DNA from: Mangrovimonas sp. ST2L15 | Lineage (GTDB): Bacteria > Bacteroidota > Bacteroidia > Flavobacteriales > Flavobacteriaceae | Length of the DNA stretch: 64,000 bases | Reading direction: 5' to 3' | Assembly: GCF_001280515.1 (NCBI RefSeq) | Contig: NZ_LBIQ01000028.1 | Coordinates: 124,001 to 188,000 of the forward strand | The notes under the pieces: model-generated | The model's input: the letters and a program-made list of their open reading frames with translations, nothing else | The model's database searches: none | What the model was told of the DNA's origin: nothing | Made by a program: the position numbers and the translations under genes | Shown here: positions 34,872-43,139 of the stretch, one piece after another | How positions within the stretch are numbered: position 1 is the stretch's first letter | Layout of the letters: every line of letters begins with the position of its first letter

Positions 34872-37358
34872 TTACTGGTTCTTATTTTTCTTGAAAAAGT
34901 CTATGGTATATTTCAACTCAAAAGAAACCAGTGTCTGCATCGCTGGAGAAGCCACAAATTGTCTTACTTCGGCATTAAATAAGTTGGTAACACTTGCGCC
35001 TGCTGTAAAATTATCTGTGATATAATAACCAACATTTGCATCAACTGTAAATCCACCCAATTGCCCGTAATTCCATGTTCTTCCATTTTGTGCATTTTCA
35101 ATAACATCATTAACCCCATCACCATTTAAATCTTGAGTTTCAGCAGCTATATTGATGCCAGAGAAGAAATCATATTTTTGAGTCCAGTTTCCAAAAATGG
35201 TCCCGTAAAACTTTTTACCAGAATAATGTAACCCTAAACCAGCCTTATGCTCTGGAGTATTTACAGGAAGTTCTGTTTCCAATACAACACCATCTAAGTT
35301 TCCATCATTATTCATATCATTTTTATCCAAATGACGTCCGAAATAAGAATAATTTAAAGAGGTTCTCCATTGATCAGATAAGTAATAGTTTAATCCCAAG
35401 TCCAGTCCATAGGTATCTACATGACCAAAATTCAAATACGTAAGTACAAAGGACCCGTCTGACCCTTCAACCACATCACCTATAGGTTGGTCACCAATAT
35501 GGGTTACGAATTTTCCATTTGCTGCATCTGCAATATTTCTTAGTGGACTAATGAAATTATCAGATTGGTTGTAGTAAGCACTTACATCAATAAACATCTT
35601 TTTAGATAACTTCCCTTTGAACCCTAATTCATATGAATTGATAGTTTCAACTTGTAATTTGTCTATTGTAGAACCATCACTCAGCGTAAAGCCTTCTCCA
35701 TTACCTAAAACCAAGCCACCAAACAGGTTACCTTTCAAGTTTAAGATTGAAGGTACCGCAATACCTCTACCATATGTTAATCTGAAGGTTCCAGCGTTAA
35801 TTTTCTTAGTAATAGCTGCCTTTGGAATAAAATTGGAGCCATATAAATCATGGTTATCAACTCTAGCTGCAAATAAGAAATTCCATCCAGAATCCTCAAG
35901 TCGGTATTCAACTTGACCATAGAAACCTAATTGGGCGATATCAATACTTCCGTCCTGATCCAATAAATAAGTCCCTTTAGAGTCAGCCATATCCAGCTGG
36001 TATTGACCACCCGCAGTTAAATAAAATTGATTCCAATTGTTGTTATACTGGGCTTCAGCATTAAATCTACGAGAAGCATCCTTAAAAACAGCCCCTCTTT
36101 GTAATGCCACTCCAGTTCCAGGTCCTGTTGGAAACCATTGTTCAGTATAAGAGCGCTCCAAAGCCTCTTCTTCTGAAAACCCGTTATTTATGAAAGACAC
36201 ATAATTTTGTGTTCTTTGGTTCATAGCATAGGTATCCTCTGTATTACTCCAAGTGTAGTACGTATTGGCAAAAACATGTTTTGACACGTATTTTAACTGA
36301 GCTACATCGATAGTCCAGTCCTTTATTAAATTTCTACCGGCATTAGTAATAGCGATATTATTGTTATTACTATGTCCATAATATCCTATAATTTCAGATC
36401 CTGGAGCTGGTTTAAAATATAATCCTGTGCCATATTTTGTAGTATTGAAATCATAGTCTATTCCTAATTCTTTATAACCTTCAGTTCCTACATATACTGT
36501 ATCAACATAATTAAAATCTTCTCCTTGAGACCTTTCAAAATGAACTTTATAGGCGAACTTATCACTCACCGCTTGCGCATGTCTTACCCTAGCGGACAAT
36601 ACTTTTTGATTTCCACCTCCAAAAGCGAGTGTCGTTCCTTCAGAAGTTCTTGGATTCTTTGTAATTGTGCTTATCAAACCATTATGAGCGTTAGGTCCAT
36701 AAAGAGTTCCGTTTGGACCTAATAGAATCTCAACGCGCTCAATATCATCCTTTGTAACTGTAGCAAATGTTCCTAACGGCAAACCTGTAGCAATCAATGT
36801 AGACAAACGATCATCGGTAACTTGTAAATTTTTAGAATTAAAAGCTGAATTAAAACCACGAATATTAATTCCTGTACCTAGGACACCGCTTCGAATAAAA
36901 TCCACACCTTTCTCTCTAGCCGCTAACTCCCCAACATTAAAACTTGAATATTCTTTAATGGTTTTTGAATCAATCACATTAACGGTAGCTGGAACATCAG
37001 TCAGCTTTTGAGGTTGCTTGTTAACGGTAAGGATAACCTCATCTAAAACACTTGAAGATTCCTCTAGCGTTTTGTTTAAAGTAACTGTTTGACCAGACAT
37101 AATTGTTACTTGTTCTTTGATTGTGGTATATCCCACAAAAGAAATAGAAACCTCATAAGTTCCCTCTGGGATTTCACTAAGTTTAAAGTTACCATCAAAA
37201 TCACTCATGGTTCCTTTCCTTAACGATTCGATATAAACCGATGCACCTGATAGAGGCTCATTGGAGCTATCTAAAATTTTACCTTCAAGAACCCCCTCGC
37301 TTTGAGCTAGAGCCAAAAAGGAATTAAAAAAAATGAGAATAAAGCATAGTTTTTTCAT
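34872..37358 (-). CDS. TonB-dependent receptor with carboxypeptidase-regulatory-like domain
   Basis: 828 aa. Signal peptide (about 1-18), a carboxypeptidase-regulatory-like domain (about 22-105: GKILDSSNEPLSGASVYIES), a plug (about 112-230, with VERVEILLGPNGTLYGPNAHNG) and a 22-strand barrel to the end. There is no SusD partner nearby, so it is not a glycan SusCD pair; single receptors of this type take up siderophores, vitamins or small organic molecules. Operon context (hydrolase, 3-hydroxybutyrate dehydrogenase) points to a hydroxyacid ester or oligomer. The sequence GTGTGACTTTT lies 84 nt upstream. Confidence 0.92.
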   Translation of the reverse strand: MKKLCFILIFFNSFLALAQSEGVLEGKILDSSNEPLSGASVYIESLRKGTMSDFDGNFKLSEIPEGTYEVSISFVGYTTIKEQVTIMSGQTVTLNKTLEESSSVLDEVILTVNKQPQKLTDVPATVNVIDSKTIKEYSSFNVGELAAREKGVDFIRSGVLGTGINIRGFNSAFNSKNLQVTDDRLSTLIATGLPLGTFATVTKDDIERVEILLGPNGTLYGPNAHNGLISTITKNPRTSEGTTLAFGGGNQKVLSARVRHAQAVSDKFAYKVHFERSQGEDFNYVDTVYVGTEGYKELGIDYDFNTTKYGTGLYFKPAPGSEIIGYYGHSNNNNIAITNAGRNLIKDWTIDVAQLKYVSKHVFANTYYTWSNTEDTYAMNQRTQNYVSFINNGFSEEEALERSYTEQWFPTGPGTGVALQRGAVFKDASRRFNAEAQYNNNWNQFYLTAGGQYQLDMADSKGTYLLDQDGSIDIAQLGFYGQVEYRLEDSGWNFLFAARVDNHDLYGSNFIPKAAITKKINAGTFRLTYGRGIAVPSILNLKGNLFGGLVLGNGEGFTLSDGSTIDKLQVETINSYELGFKGKLSKKMFIDVSAYYNQSDNFISPLRNIADAANGKFVTHIGDQPIGDVVEGSDGSFVLTYLNFGHVDTYGLDLGLNYYLSDQWRTSLNYSYFGRHLDKNDMNNDGNLDGVVLETELPVNTPEHKAGLGLHYSGKKFYGTIFGNWTQKYDFFSGINIAAETQDLNGDGVNDVIENAQNGRTWNYGQLGGFTVDANVGYYITDNFTAGASVTNLFNAEVRQFVASPAMQTLVSFELKYTIDFFKKNKNQ

Positions 37359-37441
37359 AGTTAAAACTTGATTAAATTAGTTTGTGCACGCAATCTAATT
37401 GTATTGAAAAAGAAAATGGGATTGAAAGAATAACTGTAGGC

Positions 37442-37455
37442 GTGTGACTTTTTAT
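37442..37455. promoter_or_regulatory. Shared motif GTGTGACTTTT upstream of the TonB receptor gene
   Basis: GTGTGACTTTTTAT, in the same orientation as the copy at 42995-43007 upstream of the symporter operon. Possible binding site of a common regulator. Confidence 0.35.
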
Positions 37456-37497
37456 ATTCACTTTGATTTTAAACTAAAAAACAACTGAAAACACCCA

Positions 37498-38928
37498 TTA
37501 AATGGACACAAACAAAACGTGCGACTTTAATTTCTCAAATGCTTCTGGTAAATTTTTTGAGAGCTTTTCAATGACTTTGGCCATCAATTCTTTTTGGTTT
37601 GAAGTCGCTTCAATATCAACTAAAGGATCTTTAATTTCTTTCAAAAGCACCTCAGAGCTAATTTTACCCTCCATAAAGCGTGATAAAGAAATACTCCATG
37701 CAATATTAGGCACATAATTATTTTTAAGCTTTCTTTCGTTTTCTCGCTCTTCCAAATGATACTTCGAGGAAACTTTAAGAACTTCTCCATACTTTTCTTG
37801 AGATACCAAAGCACTGACATAGGATGTAAAAAAATGATGCCATCTATGCTTGAGAATATCTTCATTGTATTTCTTAAGGAATATTTCAGCAGTTGATATG
37901 GCCAAATCGGCTTTCCCTAATTCAATATAGGTACGAATCAGGTAGGACGCATATCCTATTTTTTGATGATAATTATGAGTCTCTTGATATAATTTCACAT
38001 GTTTATTCAGTAATCGCCTAGCCTCTGTCGCCTTATGAGCTCTTAATAAAATAGCCACTAAATTATTGACATACATAAGGGTATCATTATTCTCATACCG
38101 CACTGAGAGATAACCAAAATACTCTGCTTTTTTAAAATCCCCTTCTTTGGAATGCAAAAGAACCCTACTGGCATAATAATTACAAAGTAATCGTTTGGAA
38201 TACATCATTCCATTGCTGAAAAACCGATCTATTTTTTCGAATAAAATCTCTAGCTTTTGATTCTCTCCATAGTTGGTATACATGAAGGCCAATAAAACAA
38301 AGGCCTGATATCTATTTTTACCATCTATGGTTTCATTCTCAAAAATGTCCATCAACCATGACTCCATATGACTGGTCTCTTGATTGTTCAAGGTGTATTG
38401 ATCGGTTATGGCAGAGGTAGCATGATATAATTTATCCTTTACCTGCATGGATTGCTCATAGGCCCCTTTGAATTCCTCCAGAAATCGCGAAACAATTTGA
38501 TGATCATTATATCGCATTCTCACCAATAAATAAGGCTTATATTCTCTGGCTAAATCATACAACGTCTGAAAATTAAACTCAATAGACTTATATTGTGTCA
38601 AGTATCCCAAAAACTCAGCTTCATCATCAGCCGTAATGGCATCCGTTAAAATCTTCCTTTTTAAATCAATAAGCCACTCCAGAGTCAAATCTACATCGAT
38701 GGCTCTAATTCGCCTCTCCACCCAATTCTTGATGTAAGAGTATTTTCTTTTGTTAATAGAGTCATCAAATTCTTCAAACCCAGTCTGATTTAAACAATTA
38801 CTAATCAATAAATCAAAAATAGCCTTCTTTTCAGCGTCCAGAAAATTCTCTTTGGAAGCTAAATATCTCGCTTCATTAGGAAGTAACTGTTTATTGAATT
38901 CGGTAAATTTTTTAAGCTTAACTTTCAT
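37498..38928 (-). CDS. Helical repeat (TPR-like) protein of unknown function, 476 aa
   Basis: Cytoplasmic, no signal or membrane segment. Almost wholly helical; residues about 210-430 show TPR-like pairs of helices, such as LLCNYYASRVLLHSKEGDFK followed by KAEYFGYLSVRYE, and ATEARRLLNKHVKLYQET. There is no recognisable DNA-binding or catalytic domain. The start overlaps the preceding hydrolase stop by 4 nt, so it is translationally coupled and is last in the four-gene unit symporter/synthetase/hydrolase/this gene. It may be a regulator or scaffold of the pathway. Such long cytoplasmic TPR proteins in Bacteroidota operons are mostly undescribed. Confidence 0.75.
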   Translation of the reverse strand: MKVKLKKFTEFNKQLLPNEARYLASKENFLDAEKKAIFDLLISNCLNQTGFEEFDDSINKRKYSYIKNWVERRIRAIDVDLTLEWLIDLKRKILTDAITADDEAEFLGYLTQYKSIEFNFQTLYDLAREYKPYLLVRMRYNDHQIVSRFLEEFKGAYEQSMQVKDKLYHATSAITDQYTLNNQETSHMESWLMDIFENETIDGKNRYQAFVLLAFMYTNYGENQKLEILFEKIDRFFSNGMMYSKRLLCNYYASRVLLHSKEGDFKKAEYFGYLSVRYENNDTLMYVNNLVAILLRAHKATEARRLLNKHVKLYQETHNYHQKIGYASYLIRTYIELGKADLAISTAEIFLKKYNEDILKHRWHHFFTSYVSALVSQEKYGEVLKVSSKYHLEERENERKLKNNYVPNIAWSISLSRFMEGKISSEVLLKEIKDPLVDIEATSNQKELMAKVIEKLSKNLPEAFEKLKSHVLFVSI

Positions 38929-39875
38929 GGCTCTTGGAGAAATGAATTTATTAAGGTATTGACTTCTTCAGATTTTTCAAATTGAACAAAATGTCCCGCC
39001 TCGTCAACCATTTCCAATTGGGCTCCCTTAATTTTTTCTATTGCTAACTGCCCTATCTCTTTGGTAGTTGAATTAGGATGCAAATATTTATTTGGTATTA
39101 AATAATCCTTGGAACCAAAAATGACCAAAGTTGGTTTTGAAATAGTCTTCAAATCATCAAAAACCGGTTCATCTAGCATACCATGAACACTTCGCACTAT
39201 GGCCTGGACATGCTGATAAAAATCTGAGGCTTCCCTAATATTTTTCCGGTCCTCAATCATAATTTCAACTTCCTTTGGAGCTTTGTAAAAATTCAAAGCG
39301 TAGTTCTTTTCTATTTGCGCTTCGGATGTACTTCTCACGAAATCTTCAGTAAAAGCATTTTTTAAGAATTGTGCCTCTTGACCTGAAAAGGTTTCTATTC
39401 CCGCAGGAGCTATCAAAATCAGCTTTTCAACTAACTCTGGATACAACTCAGTAAATTTAAGGGCAGCCTGGCCTCCCATGGAGTGACCAACCAAAATGAC
39501 ATGATCTAACTTTTGATTTTCCATAAACCTACGAACTACCTTTGCATAAAAACTTGGCGTATAGGGAGCGTCAACCTTGCTAGATTTACCAAAACCAGGC
39601 AAATCCAAAGCATAGCAGGTATAATTCTCTTGAAGTCTTGAAATGTTATTTGACCATGCCTCGAGATTACTACTTAGCCCGTGAATAAAAAGTAAATTTT
39701 TATCTGAGTTACCTTGCTTTACATAAGCAATTTCCATTGAATCTAAAGACACATATTGGGTGTCAAATGAGTAGGCGGTTAAGATATCTTTCATCTTACC
39801 TGACGCTTTTTGGGCTTGTACATACATACTACAAACGATAATAAAACACAACGTAAATTGACGACACATTTTCAC
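38925..39875 (-). CDS. Alpha/beta hydrolase with signal peptide
   Basis: 316 aa. An N-terminal signal peptide (about 1-21) sends it to the periplasm or beyond. Core motifs: LLFIHGLSSN, nucleophile elbow GHSMGG (Ser132), IFGSKDYLIP with the catalytic Asp, and DEAGHFVQFEKS with the catalytic His. Its cytoplasmic counterpart at 34077-34865 differs much in sequence. The pair would cut the same kind of ester outside and inside the cell. The start overlaps the synthetase stop by 4 nt, and the stop overlaps the TPR gene start by 4 nt. Confidence 0.88.
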   Translation of the reverse strand: MKMCRQFTLCFIIVCSMYVQAQKASGKMKDILTAYSFDTQYVSLDSMEIAYVKQGNSDKNLLFIHGLSSNLEAWSNNISRLQENYTCYALDLPGFGKSSKVDAPYTPSFYAKVVRRFMENQKLDHVILVGHSMGGQAALKFTELYPELVEKLILIAPAGIETFSGQEAQFLKNAFTEDFVRSTSEAQIEKNYALNFYKAPKEVEIMIEDRKNIREASDFYQHVQAIVRSVHGMLDEPVFDDLKTISKPTLVIFGSKDYLIPNKYLHPNSTTKEIGQLAIEKIKGAQLEMVDEAGHFVQFEKSEEVNTLINSFLQEP

Positions 39876-41377
39876 TCTTGGCTTATGGTTTTCAAATATT
39901 TTAATAGTTTCTTCCTGGACACCTTGCTCAAACTTGTCAAAGGAATTTCGTCTAAGATAAAGATGGACCTTGGATGCTTAAAAGACACTAAGGTTTGATC
40001 TAAATAATTCTTTATAGTTTCCACTTTTAAATTGCTCCCTTCCATTTTAGCCACAAAAGCTAAGCCACATTGCCCCCATTTTTCATCTTCAACACTCAAA
40101 ACCACGGCCTTCTTAACCTCTTTTATTTGTTCTAAATGCATTTCTATTTCTTGAGGATAAATATTTTCACCTCCAGAAATATACATATCATTCTTTCTTC
40201 CTTTGATATACAAAAATCCATCCTCATCGCGGTGAGCAAAGTCGCCCGTATGCAGCCACCCATTTTTAATTTTACTCTTGGTTTTGACAGAGTTATTCCA
40301 ATATCCTGGAGTTACTACTTCTCCTTTAATACACAACTCGCCAATTTCATTTGTTTTGGCCTGTTCGCCATTTTTATTTAAAATTTTCAATTCCAAATAA
40401 AAATTGGGTTTCCCAATAGAATTTGGTTTAGTTAGTATCATATTGTGGTGCAAAGAGGTTATACTGGGACCTGCCTCGGTTAATCCATAACCCGGCCTTA
40501 TTAGAATCCCCTTTTCTTCCTTCCAATAAGAGACCATCGAACTAGGGACCGTTTCTCCTCCAGAAATAATATACCTCAAATTTGACAATTCAACCTCCTT
40601 AAAAACTGGCGATTTTTGCATCATTAGTAGCATGGTTGGAAGTGCCATGAACAATGTCGTATCATAAATACTTAAAAGTCTTAGAACCTTTTCAGGGTCA
40701 AATTTTTCAACCATACAAATATGCCCTCCTTTATGCAGTAAAGGTGTCACAAAAATGTTCCATCCCGAAGTATGGTATGGTGGCAAGGAGTTAATGGTAG
40801 AATCTCTATATGTTATCCCTAATTGCATGGAGGTGTTCAGACTATTCCAAAACATCATTTTGTTTGTATACAACACACCCTTTGGAGCACCAGTTGTGCC
40901 AGAGGTATAAAAAATAAAGACCGGATTTTCTTCCTTGATTGGTAAATCCCTTTGGCAAACTCCAATAGGATTCATATAAATCTCTCGAATGACCTCCCTG
41001 GACAACACTTTAATATCTGAGATATCTAACGTTGGTAATTTATCCTTTTGAGAGTCTGAAACAACCATAAGACTGGGAGTACAATCTTTTATTAATCTAG
41101 CTAATTCAGAATTGGAAAATCGGAAATTCAAAGGGACAAGCATGAGTCCCATTCTTTGACATGCTACAAACAGAACGATATATTCCAGACAATGCTCTGA
41201 GAGGACTGCCACCCTATCGCCTTCAGAAAGACCAATATCAACAAAACGATCAATCAATCGATCTGCATAGGTATCCAACTGGGCATATGAATAAGTTTCA
41301 TTTCGCTCAAAGGAGGTAAGGGCTATTTTATTAGGTGTGTAATCTGCCCATTTTCGTATCCAATCCAATCTATCCAT
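39872..41377 (-). CDS. AMP-forming acyl-CoA synthetase
   Basis: 501 aa. P-loop YTSGTTGAPKG (157-167), the A5 motif GYGLTEAGP, A7 TGD in WLHTGDFAHRDEDG, A8 KGRKNDMYISGGENIYPQEIE, and the C-terminal lysine region SLSKVSRKKLLKYL that makes the adenylate. It is shorter than true acetoacetyl-CoA synthetases (about 650 aa) and resembles medium-chain or MenE/CaiC-type ligases. In this context it would activate the acid set free by the hydrolases. Its start overlaps the symporter stop by 8 nt. Confidence 0.92.
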   Translation of the reverse strand: MDRLDWIRKWADYTPNKIALTSFERNETYSYAQLDTYADRLIDRFVDIGLSEGDRVAVLSEHCLEYIVLFVACQRMGLMLVPLNFRFSNSELARLIKDCTPSLMVVSDSQKDKLPTLDISDIKVLSREVIREIYMNPIGVCQRDLPIKEENPVFIFYTSGTTGAPKGVLYTNKMMFWNSLNTSMQLGITYRDSTINSLPPYHTSGWNIFVTPLLHKGGHICMVEKFDPEKVLRLLSIYDTTLFMALPTMLLMMQKSPVFKEVELSNLRYIISGGETVPSSMVSYWKEEKGILIRPGYGLTEAGPSITSLHHNMILTKPNSIGKPNFYLELKILNKNGEQAKTNEIGELCIKGEVVTPGYWNNSVKTKSKIKNGWLHTGDFAHRDEDGFLYIKGRKNDMYISGGENIYPQEIEMHLEQIKEVKKAVVLSVEDEKWGQCGLAFVAKMEGSNLKVETIKNYLDQTLVSFKHPRSIFILDEIPLTSLSKVSRKKLLKYLKTISQE

Positions 41378-42854
41378 TTGTTCTTGAATCTATTTTGTTA
41401 ATAATTAATCCCACGCATAGTGAGATAACGATTCCTATTGCAGCAGACACTCCAGGATTGTTCACTGGTTCTTGCATATAGGGCGTAATCCTTCCATAAT
41501 AAATACCAAAATGTACAACTAACGATACGATACTTGCTATAAAAACAGCACGTGTAGAAACTGTTTTAAAGAAAGTTCCAAAAAGCACGGGCACAAAAGC
41601 AGCTCCAAAATAGGCATAGACCCCATTTTGGGCAAAAATGGCAACACTCACATTAGGATTTTTTATTTGAGCCCAACTAAAAAGAAAACTTACAACGGCC
41701 AAAACCACAACAACTAGCTTATTAACTATGATGGTATTTTCAGGCATCCTTTCTTTTAAAATTGGCTTTAAAATATCTGAAGTAATCGTAATTGACAGGG
41801 ATTGAATTAAGCTTTCTAAAGTAGATAATCCAGCAGATATTAAACCAACAACAATAACCAATCCTACTCCTACCGAAAATGTTTGTACCACATAAGTTGG
41901 AACTATTTCATCCATTTTTAAAGAGACACCATTCACGGAAAGATCTGGAAAGCTCATCCTTGCATATAATCCAACGATAACTACCGAAAAGAAAACCAGC
42001 ATAAAAACAATACCACTAAATAAATAGGAATTAATTTTTGACTGGTCTTTTAAGAGAAGTGATTTGGTTATAATATGTGGTTGACATACGACGGCAATTC
42101 CTATTACTATTTGACAGAATATAATTTCAAAATAGTCCCTAAACAGAAAACTTGAAGCATTAGTAGGTTTTGCTAATTGAGGATCTATGGCACTTAAATC
42201 ATTTAACAATCCTGAGATCCCATTAGAGAAATACTCATAACCAGAACCGACCAAAATCAAGGCCACTATAAACATAATAATAGCCTGTATAGTATTGGTA
42301 TACACCATGGAGTTAGCTCCACCAAACATCATGTAGCCAAAAACAAAAACGGTGATTCCTAATAAAACATAAAAAGGCTCAACATTTAGGGATTTTGAAA
42401 TTACCTGCGTAATCCCAACATTAATTAACACAATAAAGGTGATTAACAGCAATGCAATCACGCCAAAAAATAACTTATAAGAATCGCTATTGTATCGCTT
42501 TCCAATCCATTGGGCCATGGTTGTCGCCTTAACCGACTGACCATATTTGGCATATCCTTTTGTAAAAACAATAAGTGAAATTAATGCCGCCAAAGGAAAA
42601 ACAACCCCAAAGGATAAGACACCAGACATACCGTACAAAGCAATAAAGCCCGGATTAATAATAAACGTAGCTGCACTTGTCATTGAAGCCGCAAGGGAGA
42701 GCCCCACAACCCAAGAAGGAAACCCTAAATTACCAACGGCATAATCAGCAATACTGGAGGTTTTTCTTGCACCTCTAATAACAAAAAATAAAATTACAGC
42801 TGCATAAATGGATAAAAGTATCCACATATAAGCAGACATAGTAGTTGAAGCCAT
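41370..42854 (-). CDS. Sodium:solute symporter (SSS family)
   Basis: 494 aa with about 13 membrane helices. The family blocks SIADYAVGNLGFPSWVVGLSLAA (helix 1 region, about 33-56), ISAGLSTLESLIQSLSITITSDI (about 338-360) and the sodium-site Ser/Thr of helix 8 are visible. SSS members carry sugars, amino acids, short carboxylates such as acetate or pantothenate. Here it leads a four-gene operon with acyl-CoA synthetase and hydrolase, so a carboxylate such as 3-hydroxybutyrate is the likely cargo. Two TGTGAC copies and a weak promoter lie upstream. Confidence 0.9.
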   Translation of the reverse strand: MASTTMSAYMWILLSIYAAVILFFVIRGARKTSSIADYAVGNLGFPSWVVGLSLAASMTSAATFIINPGFIALYGMSGVLSFGVVFPLAALISLIVFTKGYAKYGQSVKATTMAQWIGKRYNSDSYKLFFGVIALLLITFIVLINVGITQVISKSLNVEPFYVLLGITVFVFGYMMFGGANSMVYTNTIQAIIMFIVALILVGSGYEYFSNGISGLLNDLSAIDPQLAKPTNASSFLFRDYFEIIFCQIVIGIAVVCQPHIITKSLLLKDQSKINSYLFSGIVFMLVFFSVVIVGLYARMSFPDLSVNGVSLKMDEIVPTYVVQTFSVGVGLVIVVGLISAGLSTLESLIQSLSITITSDILKPILKERMPENTIIVNKLVVVVLAVVSFLFSWAQIKNPNVSVAIFAQNGVYAYFGAAFVPVLFGTFFKTVSTRAVFIASIVSLVVHFGIYYGRITPYMQEPVNNPGVSAAIGIVISLCVGLIINKIDSRTNG

Positions 42855-42962
42855 AAATAGTTAAATAGTTTGTGCCACCAAAATATAACTTAAAATGCAT
42901 ACAAAAAGCACTTAAACGCATATATTTTATGTGACTATTTAATTATTTTAAATTAATTCCCA

Positions 42963-42993
42963 ATAAAATACCTATTTTAAAGACTAAAACAAA
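42963..42993 (-). promoter_or_regulatory. Possible promoter of the symporter operon
   Basis: On the minus strand TTTG (42990-42993), 19 nt, TATTTTAT (42963-42970). The -33 is exact, the -7 box matches weakly. Confidence 0.3.
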
Positions 42994-42994
42994 G

Positions 42995-43007
42995 GTGTGA
43001 CTTTTAT
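42995..43007. promoter_or_regulatory. Shared motif GTGTGACTTTT upstream of the symporter operon
   Basis: GTGTGACTTTTAT, the second copy of the sequence at 37442; a partial copy ATGTGACTATTT lies at 42929-42940. It overlaps the upstream edge of the putative promoter. Confidence 0.35.
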
Positions 43008-43115
43008 TTTTGAGTCCCATTTAATTTTTTAAAAGGTCTTTATAAACCCAAGGAATTTGTAATAAAATTCATATAATTATTTTCAGCTTTCTTTTTTATA
43101 TTTTTTACAATTCTC

Positions 43116-43123
43116 TATTTTTA
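43116..43123 (+). promoter_or_regulatory. Possible -7 box of the MG2/plug gene
   Basis: TATTTTTA, one mismatch to TAnnTTTG, 17 nt in front of the ATG at 43140. Confidence 0.35.
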
Positions 43124-43139
43124 CTTAAAACCCAAAGTC

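Noticed and set aside
37439-37465. CRP-type operator (TGTGA and TCAC) in front of the TonB receptor
   Set aside because: The half-sites are 10 nt apart instead of 6 and the second is incomplete; only the shared GTGTGACTTTT word was kept.
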